From Amblyornis subalaris (Eukaryota > Chordata > Aves > Passeriformes > Ptilonorhynchidae): a stretch of DNA of 64,000 bases. The position numbers and the translations under genes were made by a program. This document shows positions 11,401-24,430 of the stretch, in pieces (positions within the stretch are counted from its first letter, which is position 1; every line of letters begins with the position of its first letter). The notes under the pieces are model-generated. The model made no database searches. It worked only from the letters and a program-made list of their open reading frames with translations, and was not told the origin of the DNA. The stretch spans positions 1,178,001-1,242,000 of the forward strand of contig JACAXG010000111.1 in the NCBI GenBank assembly GCA_018881555.1. The letters are read 5' to 3'.

Positions 11401-14400
11401 CAGAGATAGAACACAAGACATTCACCTTTTGCACAAAGTGGACCCCTGAATGCTAGGGTTTTTGAAACCAGAATGCTGTTTCTAATGTTTGTCATAGAGT
11501 CTCTTTTTGTTTGCTTTCCAGCTAGATGGTTGCCAGTAGAAATCAGTTAAAGATGAAAACTTGCAGTAACTTCAATTAAGGGAAAGTCTTTTGAAGTTGT
11601 TGCTGCTTAGCACTAGTCTTACTCTACTAATTTCCTGTCATATTACTTCTTTTGTTTCCTTCCTTTTGAAGCACACTGGTTCTTTTTGGTGTGTGTCTTT
11701 TTCTTGAATTCAAAGGTTAAAGAGGTGAGGGAGTTTGGTTTGAATATTCAACAAAGAAGTCTGAAATTATCACTTTTCTTGGTATATGTGCTAAATAAAT
11801 TTTGCTGAAGAGAAAAAAGATTTTATCTTTGAAGACAAAAATTGGAGATCAGAAGAAATTAACCTTCAGGAGAGAGCCAATTTTGGATGAATGATCTAGT
11901 TGACTTTACATATTCAGCAAATAAGGCAGATTTAGGTCCATAACTTGTGCATATTTTCCTTTTAGAGTTAAATCTCCATCTCTTCTCTTTTTAATATGCT
12001 CTTAATATTGTCTGAGAGGTAAGTGAGGTACTGGCTCTTTGTATTGGTCCTGCTGCTTTTTCTAGCAGTAATTACAACTCAGTTTACGGAGTTAAAATAC
12101 TTAGTGCTCTTCCTTTTAATTTTTTTTGCTGCATTCTTAAGTTACTGATATCATTAGGGAAAGTTGTGCTGAGGGATCCAAGAGTTGCAGAGCAAACATG
12201 ATGTGTTTGTTCACATTAGTGAAGATTTCTTCACATTTAGTGCCTCTATCCTGCTTGCTTAGTGTCATCGCTTGACTGAGTCTTTGCCCAACCTATTTTG
12301 AGTCTCTTGGTCATAACAGTGCCTTCTTTTGAGGCTAGGATACAAAGCCGCATAAGTGGTTTATCTTTTTTTTTTTTTCTCCCACCTTGGGGATTGTGCT
12401 CTATTTGATCAACATTTTTACAGGATTCTGAAATTCACTATCTGTCTGCCTAGCCAAATCCTACTCTTTCCTTGCCTTTATGTTACAACTACCTCTGTTT
12501 CTAGTTATTCTTGTCTACTTGTGAAAAACATAGTTCTTGCTTTCTTTTTTTGTTTGTTTTGTTTGTCTGTTTGCTGATGGCCTCGCAGTATCTGCAAGAT
12601 ACAGGTAGAATCTGATTTGACATTTCATTCCAGTATTGTGTCTAGATAGATAAGATCCACCCAGTGATTCTTACTTTCTCTTATGACTGCATGACTGAGA
12701 AATATTGCAAAACTATCATTCTATTTTCAATGTCCACTCTTAAAAATTTAGGAGGAGTCACTGTTGACTATGCCACTTCTGCTTAAGTTGCCTGTCCATA
12801 TGTGTTATGACTGACTGTAGCTACAGACTTGTCGTTAATAAAAAACTTCAACCTATTATACTGAATTTATTCTATGGATGAGTGGTTGTACCTACAGTTT
12901 TGTTGATAGTTACATGCCGTTTTTGTGGTGCCTGTGTTTAATTTGAAGATTTGCTTAATACTGTGAGCTGGAGATACTGGTCATTAATTTTGTAATTCAT
13001 AGGTACAGGTAAAATATGAGTGTTACAAATTTTAAACCTGCCATTGAAGAGTACTTTTCACTGAAGCTACAAAATGCCTCGGTAATCTGTTTATGAAGTG
13101 AGGATACTGAATTGCATTGAAGTTGAATGTGTCTGTGTAGTAGAGGGACAGATTTTGAACTATTGTATATTTTGATGTTTTTCTATTGCTATTAAAAACA
13201 TGGTAGAGGACTGCAGTCAGAAATTTCGTGCAACTTTCATATCTTTTTCACTGAAAATCTAACTGTTTCAGTTCAGAGTTCCTCCCTCACCCATGGGGCG
13301 GTTGTCACAGTGAGACTTGCTGAAAGGAGGCTGCAACATCCAGAACTTCCTTCAAAGATATTCATGCCACCTTAGTTCAACTGAAGTCAGTAGCAGCAGT
13401 GGAGAATAGAAATCAATGTGTTTATGCAGTCTTCTCCCATGCCCACAGTGCTCAAATTTCCCATCGGAAGGAAATTGGTGTTTGATCTGGGGCTTAGCTT
13501 AAAGGAAACACTCTCTCCTGATTACAGATTATTTCTGTGATGAAGGTCCTGCCTGTGATGATTGGCAAATTTGCCTGTCAATCATTGCCTTCTCTTAAAA
13601 ATTTGCCACTTTTTTCTGTTTTAATATTTATTTGCTGTATCGAATACACTTTTGGCTTCATCCTGCTGTTGTCTCTTCTGCAGTAATATTCTTTTCTTGA
13701 GGAGATGGAGAGAGTTTTTGAAGGAGTTCAGAGTCAGACATGTTTTGTCACCCTTAAATCATTCCTAAATTATTTTTGTCATCACTTTTTGCCTGCTCAA
13801 AATTTGCCTAAATCACTTCTGTCATCACATCGTCATTTTGCCTGCTCAAAATTGACATTTTCGTGTCTAATTTTGATTTTTGATTCTGGAGTGCTGAGTT
13901 TTCTGATGAAAAGTGGAATTGGCACCTCCAGCTGTAAATTTTAGAGAGAAGACTTAATGGTTTCCTCTAGTTTTATGCTGGTGTGATTACACAAGTATGA
14001 AGTTAGAGTAATGCATTGTAGACCAATGCGTTTTTGTAAAAGGTAATACACATTTAGTCCTCTCCCATCCATATAAAACTGATAGTTAATATATTAAAAC
14101 TATATATACATGTTGCAGTACTTTCTTTAAGTGAAAATTATTCATTTATTTAACTGTGACGTAGTACATTTGGTCTAACTAATTATTGAAGGATGAGGGG
14201 AGGAGGTCCCCACACTTTAAATGTGAACATTTTTATTTTCTTTTTCTACAATGAATTGAGAAATACTTTGTCTTCAGTGGAGGAACTATGGCAGTTACTC
14301 TTTCAAGAATTAAACTGAGTGAAACTCAGATGGCCGTAGTCATTTTCCTCTAGGTTATTTGCTTAGAACAACTGAAATAAATGTAAGTGAAAGAAATGCA

Positions 14401-15756
14401 CTAGAAAATTTCTTATGTCGTGGATTATTTATTTCCTCAAAATATCTTCTTGAGTGGAAAATGTTCTTAAATATTTTGTGTCAGTGTGATATATACTACT
14501 GTAATAATATGAGAAAAAGATTTCCTGAAGATGTCTTTCATATCCCATTATCTCTTACTTTACTGTTCTTAACAGTTTCAGTGAGGATAATACAGATGGC
14601 TTAAATTACATAGAACAGTTCTTTTGATTATTCCAGAAAATGTTTAATTTTTAAAGTTGGACTAATCCTCTCAAATTAGAGGGAAAAATAACTGAAGAGA
14701 ATGAGTTAAAATGTGAGATAAAAAGACAAAATTCTGATTTAGTTTGTTAAAATAAGATTTAATTTCTCTCTCTCTCTAATTGTTGTATTTGGTGACATTA
14801 TAGGTACCTTGCTAAGGTACGTGTGGGTAGAGACATTGTATTGTTCATTTTTCCCATTACTGCAGGCAGCTACATCATGTAGTGCACTTTTCAGTTTGTC
14901 AGGCTTAATTTTTCAAGTATGGTTTTTGCTCACACTTGGCTATTCAAGGGTAGTGCTTTATTTCTTCAGATATCAGAAACCTACTTCCTCCAGAACGGGC
15001 TGAAGGCTGGGTTTTCATCCCCCTATTATGCACTCTTCCACGGTGTTAGTTACTCATTCTTAACACTAAAATAGTAGAAATTTAGACTTTGAATCTTAAG
15101 ATGTCAATATTAACTTTAAACTATGAATTAGAGTAGCCTTTTAAATAGGGAGCACTCCAGCATTGATGTAGTGAAGCTGAACTTACTTCCAAGAGTAGTT
15201 GCTGTGTGTAAATTGATACATGCTCTTCCAGATACACCACATTTAGTAGAAATAGATGAGGAGAGCGTAACTTTGCAAAATAATGCTGTGCAGTTACGTA
15301 TTATTTTGATTTTTTTAATAGAAAGGGCTTCAAGCATGTCAGTTTTTTTCTCAGGCTATGAAAAGTGTAATCCGATATGCAGTGATGCTAAGTTACCACA
15401 AATCATTTTGAACTAAATGGTCTCTCAAAATAAGGATTAAATTATTTGAAAATCAAATGGGGGGATCTATATACCAGTGGAGCATGAAACTAATTTCTGT
15501 ATTGCTGTAACTGGCGTACTTTATCTGAAATAGTTTGTTAGGCTTCTGCCTAATGGAAGACTGTTTTCTGTGATACCTGTAAAAAAATCAGTCAGTAAGA
15601 AGTTATTTGCATTCTGTTTCCTTTATGCGGTTTTTAAAAACCTCAGAAAAACTGAAGTAAATTTCACTACTTCAGCATGTTCTCAAATTAATCAGACTGC
15701 CTGAGAAGGAAAGTAACTATAGATGGACTTAAACTACCCTGAAGTGGGCTCTTTGA
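8410..15756. other. COMMD10 intron, no recognised genes or repeats
   Basis: About 7.3 kb of AT-rich intronic DNA with scattered T-runs (8421-8432, 12368-12379). I could not assign any family here. Open frames up to 96 codons (10085-10375) show no domain and have AT-driven composition. Confidence 0.6.
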
Positions 15757-15810
15757 GTATGGACCTAAAGTCAGGAGACCTGGATGTTAGTTCTTAGCTA
15801 TGCAAGTCTA
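15757..15810 (+). mobile_element. MIR/CORE-SINE-like relic (short)
   Basis: The phrase AGTCAGGAGACCTGGATG followed by TTAGTTCTTAGCTATGCAA resembles the conserved body of MIR/CORE-SINEs (gactc.ggagacctggattcta.t.ctagctctgcc). Only ~50 bp is recognisable and the call rests on memory of the consensus. Confidence 0.45.
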
Positions 15811-15921
15811 CAGAAGCATTCTGTGCCATAGAAAGGTGCTGACAGCCAAGAATAAGGGTGTCCATGTTAATCAAGTTTTTTAGCCCCACCAGTACCAGGA
15901 GGGAGTCAGTCTCGCAAGAGT

Positions 15922-16225
15922 AGCCTACAAGACTGCTGGAGAAGAAATTTTTACAAGTGAAGGGTAATGGCTTTAAACTGAGAAAGGGTAGTGTTAGATT
16001 AGATGTTAGGAAGAAATTCTTTACTGTGAGGGTGGTGAGGCCCTGCAATGGGTTGCTCAGAGGAGCTGTAGATGCCCCATCCCTGGAAGTGTTTGAGGCC
16101 AGGCTGGATGGGGCTCTGAGTAACCTGGTCTAGTGGAAGATATCCCTGCCCATGGCAGGAGGGAGGGGAGGGATGGAACTAGGTGATCTTTAAGGTCCCT
16201 TTCAACCCAAACCTTTCTATGATTA
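15922..16225 (+). mobile_element. CR1 LINE, short 3' end, sense
   Basis: About 300 bp with the CR1 3' segment: GCCTACAAGA..., AGGGTAATGGCTTTAAACTG, GAAGAAATTCTTTACTGTGA, GTGAGGCCCTGCAATGGGTT and ATGCCCCATCCCTGGAAGTG, then the terminal CTTTAAGGTCCCTTTCAACC and CTATGATT. It is less diverged than the neighbouring copies, suggesting a younger insertion of the same subfamily as the 7507 element. Severely 5'-truncated. Confidence 0.93.
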
Positions 16226-18565
16226 AAAGCACTCAGTTTTGTGCCAAGATTTGAATTTTCAGAAGGAATGTTAGGATTTATTTTCATTTGTGCTCACGTT
16301 ACTGGCTTTTAATTCTGACTGTGGGCCACAAGTTCAGTTTGCTTTAAAATTCTCCTGAGTCATGTTGGAAAGCTTTAGCAGTCCTTAGCAACTTTAGGTT
16401 GCTACCTAAAAAGGCACATTTTGGAGAGTTTTGTTGCTTCTAAAAGTTAAAACAGGCAAACTAAACCATAGCCCATTGACAGTGGAAGAAATACCCAATT
16501 GAAATAATACTGTTGAAAAACTGTATTATATAGTTCATTTTCAAAGATTACCCAATATATGGTAATGTTATAACTTTGATTTACCAATTACCTTTTGGCT
16601 ATACTGAAAATATTTCTTGTTGTACTAGTAGTAGACTCCTACAAATTTGATGTGTTAGTTTGCCTGTGCTGTATGTTCCTTTCCCATCCAGAGCTATTAT
16701 AACCTTTTTTCCTTCGTAAGCATAAAACTACAGAACACTGCTGCCAATTTAGAATTGCTTCTGCATTCTCTGCCCATCAGGCTTGTTAACAAGTTCAGCC
16801 CAGAAATGTGTTTTTCTCACTTTTTAGGCTTCAAGGTGAAACACTGGTTTTGAGAATTCTTTTTCTCAGTCTTTGCTAACTGCTACTCAGCATTTATCTC
16901 TCTGCCGGTAGAAACGGTCATGGTCATTTGCTTGTCAAAGAGGCTAGTAGTGGATATGACAGGGTCTTCATAATCTTTCCTGTAGTCAGTTTATCAATAG
17001 TGGATTGTTAAGTAGTATGTAACCTATAGTGCTGATTAATTTTCCACATGTTCTGAATTTTGTGTTTTCTGCATATAACATTCTATGTAGTGAAAGCTAG
17101 GTATTCTGAAAGCAGCAAGTCTTGCCAAGTAAACAGAGTGCAAGGACTTGAACAAAATAATTAGATCTTCATAACAGGTTAAATTTGAACTGTAAAGTAA
17201 CTGACTGTTTCATAACTGTTTAAATGTCTGGTGGTTATAAGAACCTCAGGTTGGTTAATTTTGTATGTCCGAGCAGTATTTCTGTAGTGTAGTTCTTGCA
17301 GGTTCGGTGCTGCGTTTGCTCATTGTTGCTCCTACTTTCTGTGAGTCAATGCTTAAAGCCCTTTCTAAGTGATAAACAGGTGCCAAATCATGGATGAAAA
17401 CCAGTGGTTTGCATAGTATTAAGGCATCCTGCTTGCATTGTGGTTAAGAAGTAAGCTGTGCCATATCAGTGAGTTCTGAGAGCAATAATACTGGTCTTCT
17501 ATAGTTTCTGCAATAATTTGTTATGACATTAGAAGACCTTCTGAAAGCTCTGCCTTCTAGTATGAGGTAATTTATATGAAAATTCCAGTTTCCTGCATAA
17601 AATTAAAACAAACTTCCAGTCTTTATGGATGTAGAGACAGAAGGAAGGAGGTGTGATCTCAGTGTGTCAATCAAGACATAAATATATATACCCTTTCTCT
17701 CCTGTGGTACTGACTGAGTATTTAAGCCCCTTTTTTCTGTTGTCCTTTAAAAACACTGGACCCTGCTCCAGAAGTTTGGCTGAAGTTGGAAATATTAGGG
17801 AAGACATTTTAGGGGAATACATACTTTCTGAAATTCTGTTCCTACTTTGTTGACCCTGTTTCAGAATACTTCCCCTTGTTTTCTTTCCTCAAATTAGGTC
17901 CTTGCCAACCTTATTTACAGTGTCAGTTTCTTGTTCGCTTTGGCTCTGTTCTTGGTCCTTCAGGTTGAAGCTCTACAACATGCCTGTTATTGACATTTGC
18001 TCTGCTTTCTGTCTCAAAGTCACAGTCCTTCATTTTGAGTCTGATAGCCTGGTTCTTCTATAATTAAGATGATTCTTAGCCTGAATTTCTTTGCCAAAGA
18101 ACATTTATTTGATTTATTATTGAAGAGTACAAAATAACTATATCTGTGTAGAGAGAAGTATTTTTTGACAACTAATATTGAAACTTATCCTGTTTATCAG
18201 ATTTCTTGAATTTCTTCTCAGTTTGAGTTAAATTTGTGGTAATGTTTATGGGCAGTGAAAAGTAAAAGTAAAGAACTGTGCTGAAAATATGCCAGAAAGA
18301 GACAAGAAAGTATGTAAAAACACAATGGGCTGTTAGTGATGAAGGAAATGGTGGATTCTGTGGGTGTTAGTTTTGATTGTGTGAAGCCTGATTTAGTTGG
18401 AGGTCGTGCTTGAGTTTATACCAGATGTGAAAGTGGCCATGTCATTTAGGGCACATGGGCTTTTTGCAAGAGAGTGAAGTGATTTTCACCCAAATGTTTT
18501 ACCATAGTTATGTTAGGTCTTGTCTTACTGTGTAAAGTACTAGACTCTACTATTTAGCATGGAAA
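16226..18565. other. COMMD10 intron, nothing recognised
   Basis: About 2.3 kb of AT-rich unique sequence between a CR1 end and a possible MIR relic. No gene or named repeat seen. Confidence 0.6.
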
Positions 18566-18715
18566 ATAGTGTGGTGGACAGGACACTGGGTACGAGTTGG
18601 AAGGTCCAGAGTTTTACGCTGGAAGAAAATGACTGTGGCTGTGATAGACTGACCAGAGGTGATTGTATTTATGTACCTGTAAAAGTGCTTACCATCTTCA
18701 GTTGAAGGGTCAGAT
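18566..18715 (+). mobile_element. Possible MIR/CORE-SINE relic
   Basis: AATAGTGTGGTGGACAGGAC and ACTGGGTACGAGTTGGAAGG resemble the 5' half of a MIR-like CORE-SINE, and GTACCTGTAAAAGTGCTTAC resembles its 3' side. Divergence is high, so this needs a profile search. Confidence 0.33.
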
Positions 18716-21700
18716 CCTTTTATAATAGGGGAACTACCTACTTTCTAGTATGGATCTGCCCTGGCATAGTTGGGAGTGGCCACTGAGAAGCACTGTGGGT
18801 GTGGGGGTACAGAGGTGGTTCAGTTCGTATAACAGCGTATCTTTTCTACGGCTGGTACTGCATCAGTGCTGGAAGGGGGAGGTGCATAATTTCTTCCATG
18901 TCTGTTAGTCCTGAGTGTCATGATAACCTCTTCAGAAGCCTGAGTGAAACAAAATGGACACCAGAAGCGAGGATTTACAGGGGTTATTGAAAGATTCTTC
19001 GTATCTCTGTTGTCTTGACTCATTTATCATAGGGTGCAGGGAGCAGATCTGAAACATTTTGATACAGTCTTACTATTGGTTTTATTTAGTACCTATTTGT
19101 TTTTCTTTCCTTGCTTCCAGCTTACACTTGTTTTTTGCTTTTTTTTCCCCGAAGCATAACTTTGAGTTTAAATAAGTGCCAGAGATATCAGTGGGAAGTT
19201 ACAGCACTACATAGTAGATTTTCGACAGTGTTTAGTGTGGCATTGACAAGGTAGCTCGCACGTTTCTAAACTACTGGTAAGAAATTGTAAAAAGAAGCTA
19301 AAGGTCTACAGTAGCTAAAAATGTGGCTTTGTTTTCATGCTAGGAATGGAGAAATACTTCTCCCCTGCCCCAGTAAGTGCTTTTCAGTTAGTATATCACA
19401 GATCCAGCACCATTCTCCCATCACTCTGTTTTCTGTAACAAGTTTTATATCTGAAGTAAAAATAATTTTGTAGTACTTTCATATTTGAAAAAATTGGCCC
19501 TAAAATATGTACTACTTTGTGGCTAATAAATACTGTGCCTTGACACAAATGCCATGCAAAAACTTGTCACTACTTTCAAAAAGTTGACATTTCAGCATAG
19601 TGAATGTCTTCTGAGTAAACATAACTATAGCCAGATACATGCTGTATTTTTCTTTCAAGCAAGTGGAGCATTTTGAAGCCTTAGACAGCACGCTATTTGT
19701 TAATCAAAACTTGTTCTCATACAACTATGTTGAAAACAGAAAACAGACATGTATTGTACAGGAAAACAAAGTAATTATAGGATAAAGCGACATGAAACGA
19801 GTTGTGGCTGCTGTTCAGCTATAAACTCAGGCCAGTGTGCTGCCATGTATATTGTATTTGTTCTGAGCTCTCTACAGTAGTCCAGGATAGATGTGTATTA
19901 AAAGTGAAATAGAAAGCAGAGATTTGAATTTCTTTATTTTTGTTGGTTTGTTCATCATGCTACATGGAGTACACAGTATTTAACAGCTTCAGAAAACTCT
20001 TAGAAGTCAGATTGCCTGCAATATTGTTTTTGTCTCGAGTGGCATTGTTTTGATCCTGGGTAAGACTACTACAGTAATAAACTGTTTAAGTAGCTAATAG
20101 AAAGTCCATTCTAAATTGAAGAGCAGAAGGCTTGAACCTTAGTGATTGCAGTACGAAGAGCTGTCATATTCAAGAGCTCACTGTCACTGTGCTTGTCCTT
20201 AGTGATTAGGTGTTTTATCAATAGGTGTTACTGTTCCCAGTTGCCTGCTGTGGGCTGCTCCCACCACTGTAACCCATAACTTAGGATTTGAGTCCTTTTC
20301 TGTTGACTATTATCAGTTTTCTTAAATTTTTTTCTTGATAAAAACCCTAAAGTAAGGTACTGTCTTTATCCTCCTGAAAGAACCAGAGTTAATTTCTTAA
20401 TTTTATTGAAGTGTATGGAGAGAAAAATGTTTTCTAGTTGGATCATTCTGATATAATTTTCTGGAAAATACTGGCCAGCACGGGGGCTTAGCAGAGTTGT
20501 TTGTTAGTGTGATTGACTTGAGCATGGAGACAGAGTCCAGTTAATGTTGTTGTGTACTTTTGGGTGGAATGGGCTGTGCTGTTTTCACTAAACAAGAGGA
20601 AATCAAGTTGGAGAAAATCAAAGCAGAATTATGATTAAAAATTCATCTGCTTTTATAATTTATATAACTTTTCTTTAAAGCATCTTTAATTAATTGATTG
20701 TGGGCATAGTGTTATTAAAGCTATGCTCAAAATGAGGTGGACTTGACTTGGAACGTCTTCACTGGGTCCCTTTGTGCAGTCTGCATGCTTTCATTATTTT
20801 TACCACAAATTGAAGTTTGAATGGAGCATTGATTGCAGAGCAGATGACAGACTGCAGGCTGACCTCCTGAAGTTCTTCCTGCTGTCCTGTTCCTATAGCT
20901 GTACACAAAGTCAGTCTGAGACTCTGTCTTTCCCTTAATTGTGGCCTTCGTTAAACTTCCTAAACATCTTAGGCTGACCTTGGTGGTTAAGATATCATGA
21001 CACATAGTTTTCCTTTTGGTGAGCTTAGTCATAGGGCTTCCAGTGTTTGTTACGCAGTTATACTATTGATCCAACATACAACGAAATGCGGTGTAACATA
21101 TGTTAGTATGTAAGTGTAAATTGTATAGCTCCAACACATTTTGAAAGTTCTGTCTTTGAGCTGTGCCCATGGAAGAAGTTTTTGCCACCGTATCCTATCT
21201 TTCATCTGGAGATTACTGCAGGATGTCACTGTAGGACGCAGGGCATGTATTGCTGTTCGGAGTGCAGGGTCATTGGCATGGCTTTATTCTGTTAATGATT
21301 TTAGCTGAATTAGCTGAATTTAGCTGTTAGTCTGGTAAAAAGCTTAACCAAGATGTGGCACACTTTTGCTTTTACCAAGTCAGCCACAATATTTACTAGA
21401 AGAGGGGAAACACTAGATTGAAAAGAACTTGTGTGTAAATTATCTTGGTAGATGGTAAGACTTTGTATTTCCACTTCTCTTTATTCCCAAAGGCCAGGAA
21501 GATTATTTTGTGAAACTCTTGTAGTTCTATTGTTGTGTACTTCATTTATGCATGAGGTGTACCTCGATAATGTTCGAATATAATTTTAGATTAATGATTT
21601 AAAAAGAATTTGAAGTGTATTTTTTTTTATAGCTTTCTATTAAAAATTCTGTTGCTCACATGCTTACCTGGGTTTTTTCTTTTCAGCAGTAATGATTCAA

Positions 21701-21932
21701 AAAGCAGAACAGAATTATTTTTGTTGTTAAGATCTGCATATGGTACAACACACAAATAGATCTGTTGATTAAGAAATCACCGTTTTTAGCTGGTTAATAT
21801 TTACTGGTAATTTTTTTCTTTTTTCTAAAAGAAAAATAAATACGAAATGGAATTGTATCTGCAACTTTGCTGATAAACTTCCACAAGAAGAGGAAGCTAC
21901 TGTTAATAAACTATTTCTGTTTCTTCTTTTGC
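18716..21932. other. COMMD10 intron, nothing recognised
   Basis: About 3.2 kb without a gene. It contains a minor triplicated TTAGCTGAA motif at 21300-21326. The 101-codon minus-strand frame at 20727-21032 has no recognisable domain. Confidence 0.6.
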
Positions 21933-22342
21933 TGTTTCGAGAGTTCTTTGTTCAGAGTTTGGAGTGAGACACAGGAGCTGAGATGGTCTTCTAATTAGGT
22001 TGTTTATTAAGTTCTTATCTATGGCATAGCAGCACAGAGCGTTCTCTAAGTTAACAAGGTGGAAAAAATGGCCCTGAGTTGTGAATTCCAAGGCTATTTA
22101 AAGTCCAATCTATCCAATTATGAGTTGCCAACTAACATGTTTTTACTTATAATCCAGTGACTATTCATTTACCATCTGCATTACGGGTTGTTTTGAACCA
22201 ATACCAAACTATCCAGACTTATGAAGTAGAAGGAAGAAAGAAGAAGTAAAAACCCACGCCCAAAATCCTCCATCTTGCTACTAATACATTACTAATAACT
22301 CATAAACCTAATTTTCTACATCTTCCACCCAGTGACATAACA
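21933..22342 (-). mobile_element. Solo LTR, minus strand, degenerate target-site duplication
   Basis: On the minus strand a 410-bp block starts TGTTATGTCACTGGGTGG and ends CTCTCGAAACA, giving TGTT...AACA ends. It holds a TATA-like TTTAAATAG (complement of 22094-22102) and a poly(A) signal AATAAA (complement of 22013-22018) about 80 bp downstream, in the right order for an LTR. Flanks are TTTTGC (21927-21932) and AATTGC (22343-22348), matching at 4 of 6 positions, consistent with an old 6-bp duplication. No internal retroviral sequence adjoins it. The boundaries are inferred and an alternative left end at 21901 (TGTTAAT) cannot be excluded. Confidence 0.6.
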
Positions 22343-22692
22343 AATTGCTTTTTATTTACAACACTGAAAGATTGAAATTAGCTAAACCTAGGGTTCCAAC
22401 AGCTACCATATTCTGGATCCTTAGTTGTGTTCTATGGATTGGTTCCATCAGATCTGAGACATGGAAAGTTGCTTTATGTTGAGTGGTCATAGGCAATTTG
22501 AATGGTAATTTGTCAAGAGGAAGCAAATCTGTCTTGGAGTCCAGGATAATTTGAGGGAAATGCATTGTATACAAATTCTTAATAGGTGTAGAGCATGACA
22601 CTGTATTCACTGACACAGACCACTTACAGTTTTGAAAGTTGACATCAGTGCTTCTATACTGTCTGATTGTAATCTACATTTGTGTTTTATAG
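22343..22692 (+). other. COMMD10: COMMD10 intron end before exon C
   Basis: 350 bp between the minus-strand LTR and exon C, including the acceptor region with TTCTATACTGTCTGATTG and the terminal TGTGTTTTATAG. The LTR therefore sits only 350 bp upstream of a constitutive-looking exon. Confidence 0.7.
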
Positions 22693-22803
22693 CTTGAAAC
22701 AATTGGATGGCAGCTTAATCTTCAAATGGCAGAGTCTACACAAGTGAAGCTGAAGTCTCCTCAAGCTGTGCTAGAGCTGGGAGTGAGCAATGAAGATTCA
22801 AAG
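22693..22803 (+). CDS. COMMD10: COMMD10 internal coding exon C, start of COMM domain (codons ~134-170)
   Basis: This 111-bp exon encodes 37 residues, beginning [12 protein letters not shown] and ending GVSNEDSK. It carries the beginning of the COMM domain, the defining ~70-residue C-terminal dimerisation module of the family. The conserved GWQL tryptophan motif and the [16 protein letters not shown] segment are intact. The acceptor AG is at 22691-22692 and the donor GTAAGA is at 22804, phase 0 at both ends. After this point human COMMD10 has about 32 further residues (SLEKVLVEF... to the stop). No good match for them was found in the remaining 41 kb, so the gene probably continues beyond the window. 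The exon is too short, and lacks an internal ATG in a usable position, to stand out in an ORF scan; it was found by homology. Confidence 0.95.
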
Positions 22804-24082
22804 GTAAGAAATATGTCAGCAGAGTTGGAATTACTTGTGGTGATGGCCTTATATTAAAGTTCTGAGATATCCATTGGAACTCTTGCTTGTTGGTAGTCTT
22901 GTCAGTATTTTCATATCTATGTTTCATAAAGGTTGTAGTAAACACTTGGAATTTTGAAATACTGATATAGTAGTATAAATATTCAGTAGACTGAGAGCTG
23001 TGTTACCAGATCTTTGGGTTGTAACAGGAGAAATAGGGAATATGGTTATTTTAGGTCTCTAAAATATTTTTTGTAGATAATTTATTGTTATCACATAGTA
23101 TACGATTGGTAGTTCTTATGCTTTTAATACATAGTAGGTTGCAGCCTTCTACCATGTGTGTAGTTATGTAAGACATTGCTTATCACTTGCAACCTTTCTG
23201 TGCTAATGATGTATTGATATGAATGATGACATAGTATGTGAGGCCACAGAAACCTAGTGTTTGGAGGTTTTAAGGCAGAGTCTTAAGTTCAAGGATTTTA
23301 TCGACTGGTGGCATTCCAGTACCCAAACTCACTAATGAACATAATTTTTTATTCATAAAATCTGTATCTGTTCTTAGCCAGCATGTTTCAAATAAGACAC
23401 ATGATTTGCTTTTAACCTTATCTTGCTAATGGAAATTGGAGTCTTTAGTTCTGTGGTGTCTGTCAGAATGTTTACTTATGAAAAATTCAGTATAAGAAGT
23501 TTTAGGGGAGAAATCAGAACTCAGTTCTGCTTTAGCAGTGCATTTAAATCACAGTAATTTTACTAATGTGAGTGGATTTTCTGATTTATGGTGAAATAAA
23601 AGAGAATACACAGCTTACGTTTATGCTTTTCACTAAGACTTTCAGCAGTTGTATTTTTTTCAGCATTTCATTGCAATGTGTATTTTTGAAACGCAGACAG
23701 GAACCAGACAAAATTTTATGCCCAAGCTGCATTGGTGAGCACTGAATACAGATTCAGTTCTTACGGCAAAACTATATTAAAAAAAATACAGAAGGAATCA
23801 TGTCACTTTCATATGAGACAGAAAGTTCTTCTGTTTCTTGTACAAACTGAATTCAGAAAGTCGATTTTTTGATTGTTTCCTCTATTTCTTTTTGTGGGTA
23901 TGTTTAGATACCAAGATCAGAATTACTTTGCGATAATTACAAGCCTAGAATTAACTCACGATGGGCATTTAGATAAAATAGTGCAACAAGAAAACTGATG
24001 CTCTCACAGTACAAACATTAAAATTTAAAAGTCTGGGTTGGCGTGAATATAACTACTGGCTTTTTTTCTGAATGATTACATC
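22804..24082 (+). other. COMMD10: COMMD10 intron downstream of exon C, unique
   Basis: Begins with the consensus donor GTAAGA. About 1.3 kb of AT-rich sequence with no recognised element before the solo LTR. Confidence 0.75.
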
Positions 24083-24088
24083 CTAGTA

Positions 24089-24430
24089 TGTGGGGAACGA
24101 TGTATATTTAGGGACAGGACAGTCAGGGGATATAATCTCCCTTGTTGGCAANAAACCTTGGGAAGAATGAGCAGTGAAACAAGAACACGGAACTATCAAC
24201 AAAACTTGTTGTGAGAACTGCAAATATCTAATTTAGAAGTTGCTGGCTTGTTTATCATAACAGAAACTTGCTTAACGTATTGTATCAAACCGCATGTCTT
24301 TAGCTTACGTGCCAAGAGGAACTGGAAAATACTGAGAAACTCATTGTCTCTATGTCTCTATAAAAACTAAACACTGACAACAATAAAGGTCTTTGATCGG
24401 GAGTTGGAGTCCATGTCTTATTATGCCACA
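24089..24430 (+). mobile_element. Solo LTR (class II/ERVK-like), 342 bp, TSD CTAGTA
   Basis: The block begins TGTGGGGAAC and ends ATGCCACA, so TGTGG/CCACA form perfect inverted ends. It is flanked by an identical 6-bp duplication CTAGTA at 24083-24088 and 24431-24436. It contains TATAAAAA (24359-24366) and AATAAA (24382-24387), followed by a ~43-bp U5-like tail. No gag, pol or env sequence is adjacent, so this is a solo LTR left by recombination. A 6-bp duplication is the size made by class II (alpha/beta-like) retroviral integrases. One ambiguous base (n) lies at 24152. It is in the same orientation as COMMD10. Confidence 0.92.
24359..24387 (+). promoter_or_regulatory. LTR core promoter and poly(A) signal, compact
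   Basis: TATAAAAA and AATAAA start only 23 bp apart. If transcription starts the usual 25-30 bp below TATA, the poly(A) signal falls in U3, upstream of R. That layout is known from RSV, MMTV and HTLV and leaves the signal active only in a 3' LTR transcript. Confidence 0.6.

Noticed and set aside
21901..22342. Alternative left end for the minus-strand LTR at TGTTAATAAA
   Set aside because: It pairs as TGTTA/TAACA with the right end, but the flanks (GCTAC and AATTG) do not match, and it would put extra non-LTR-like sequence after U5.
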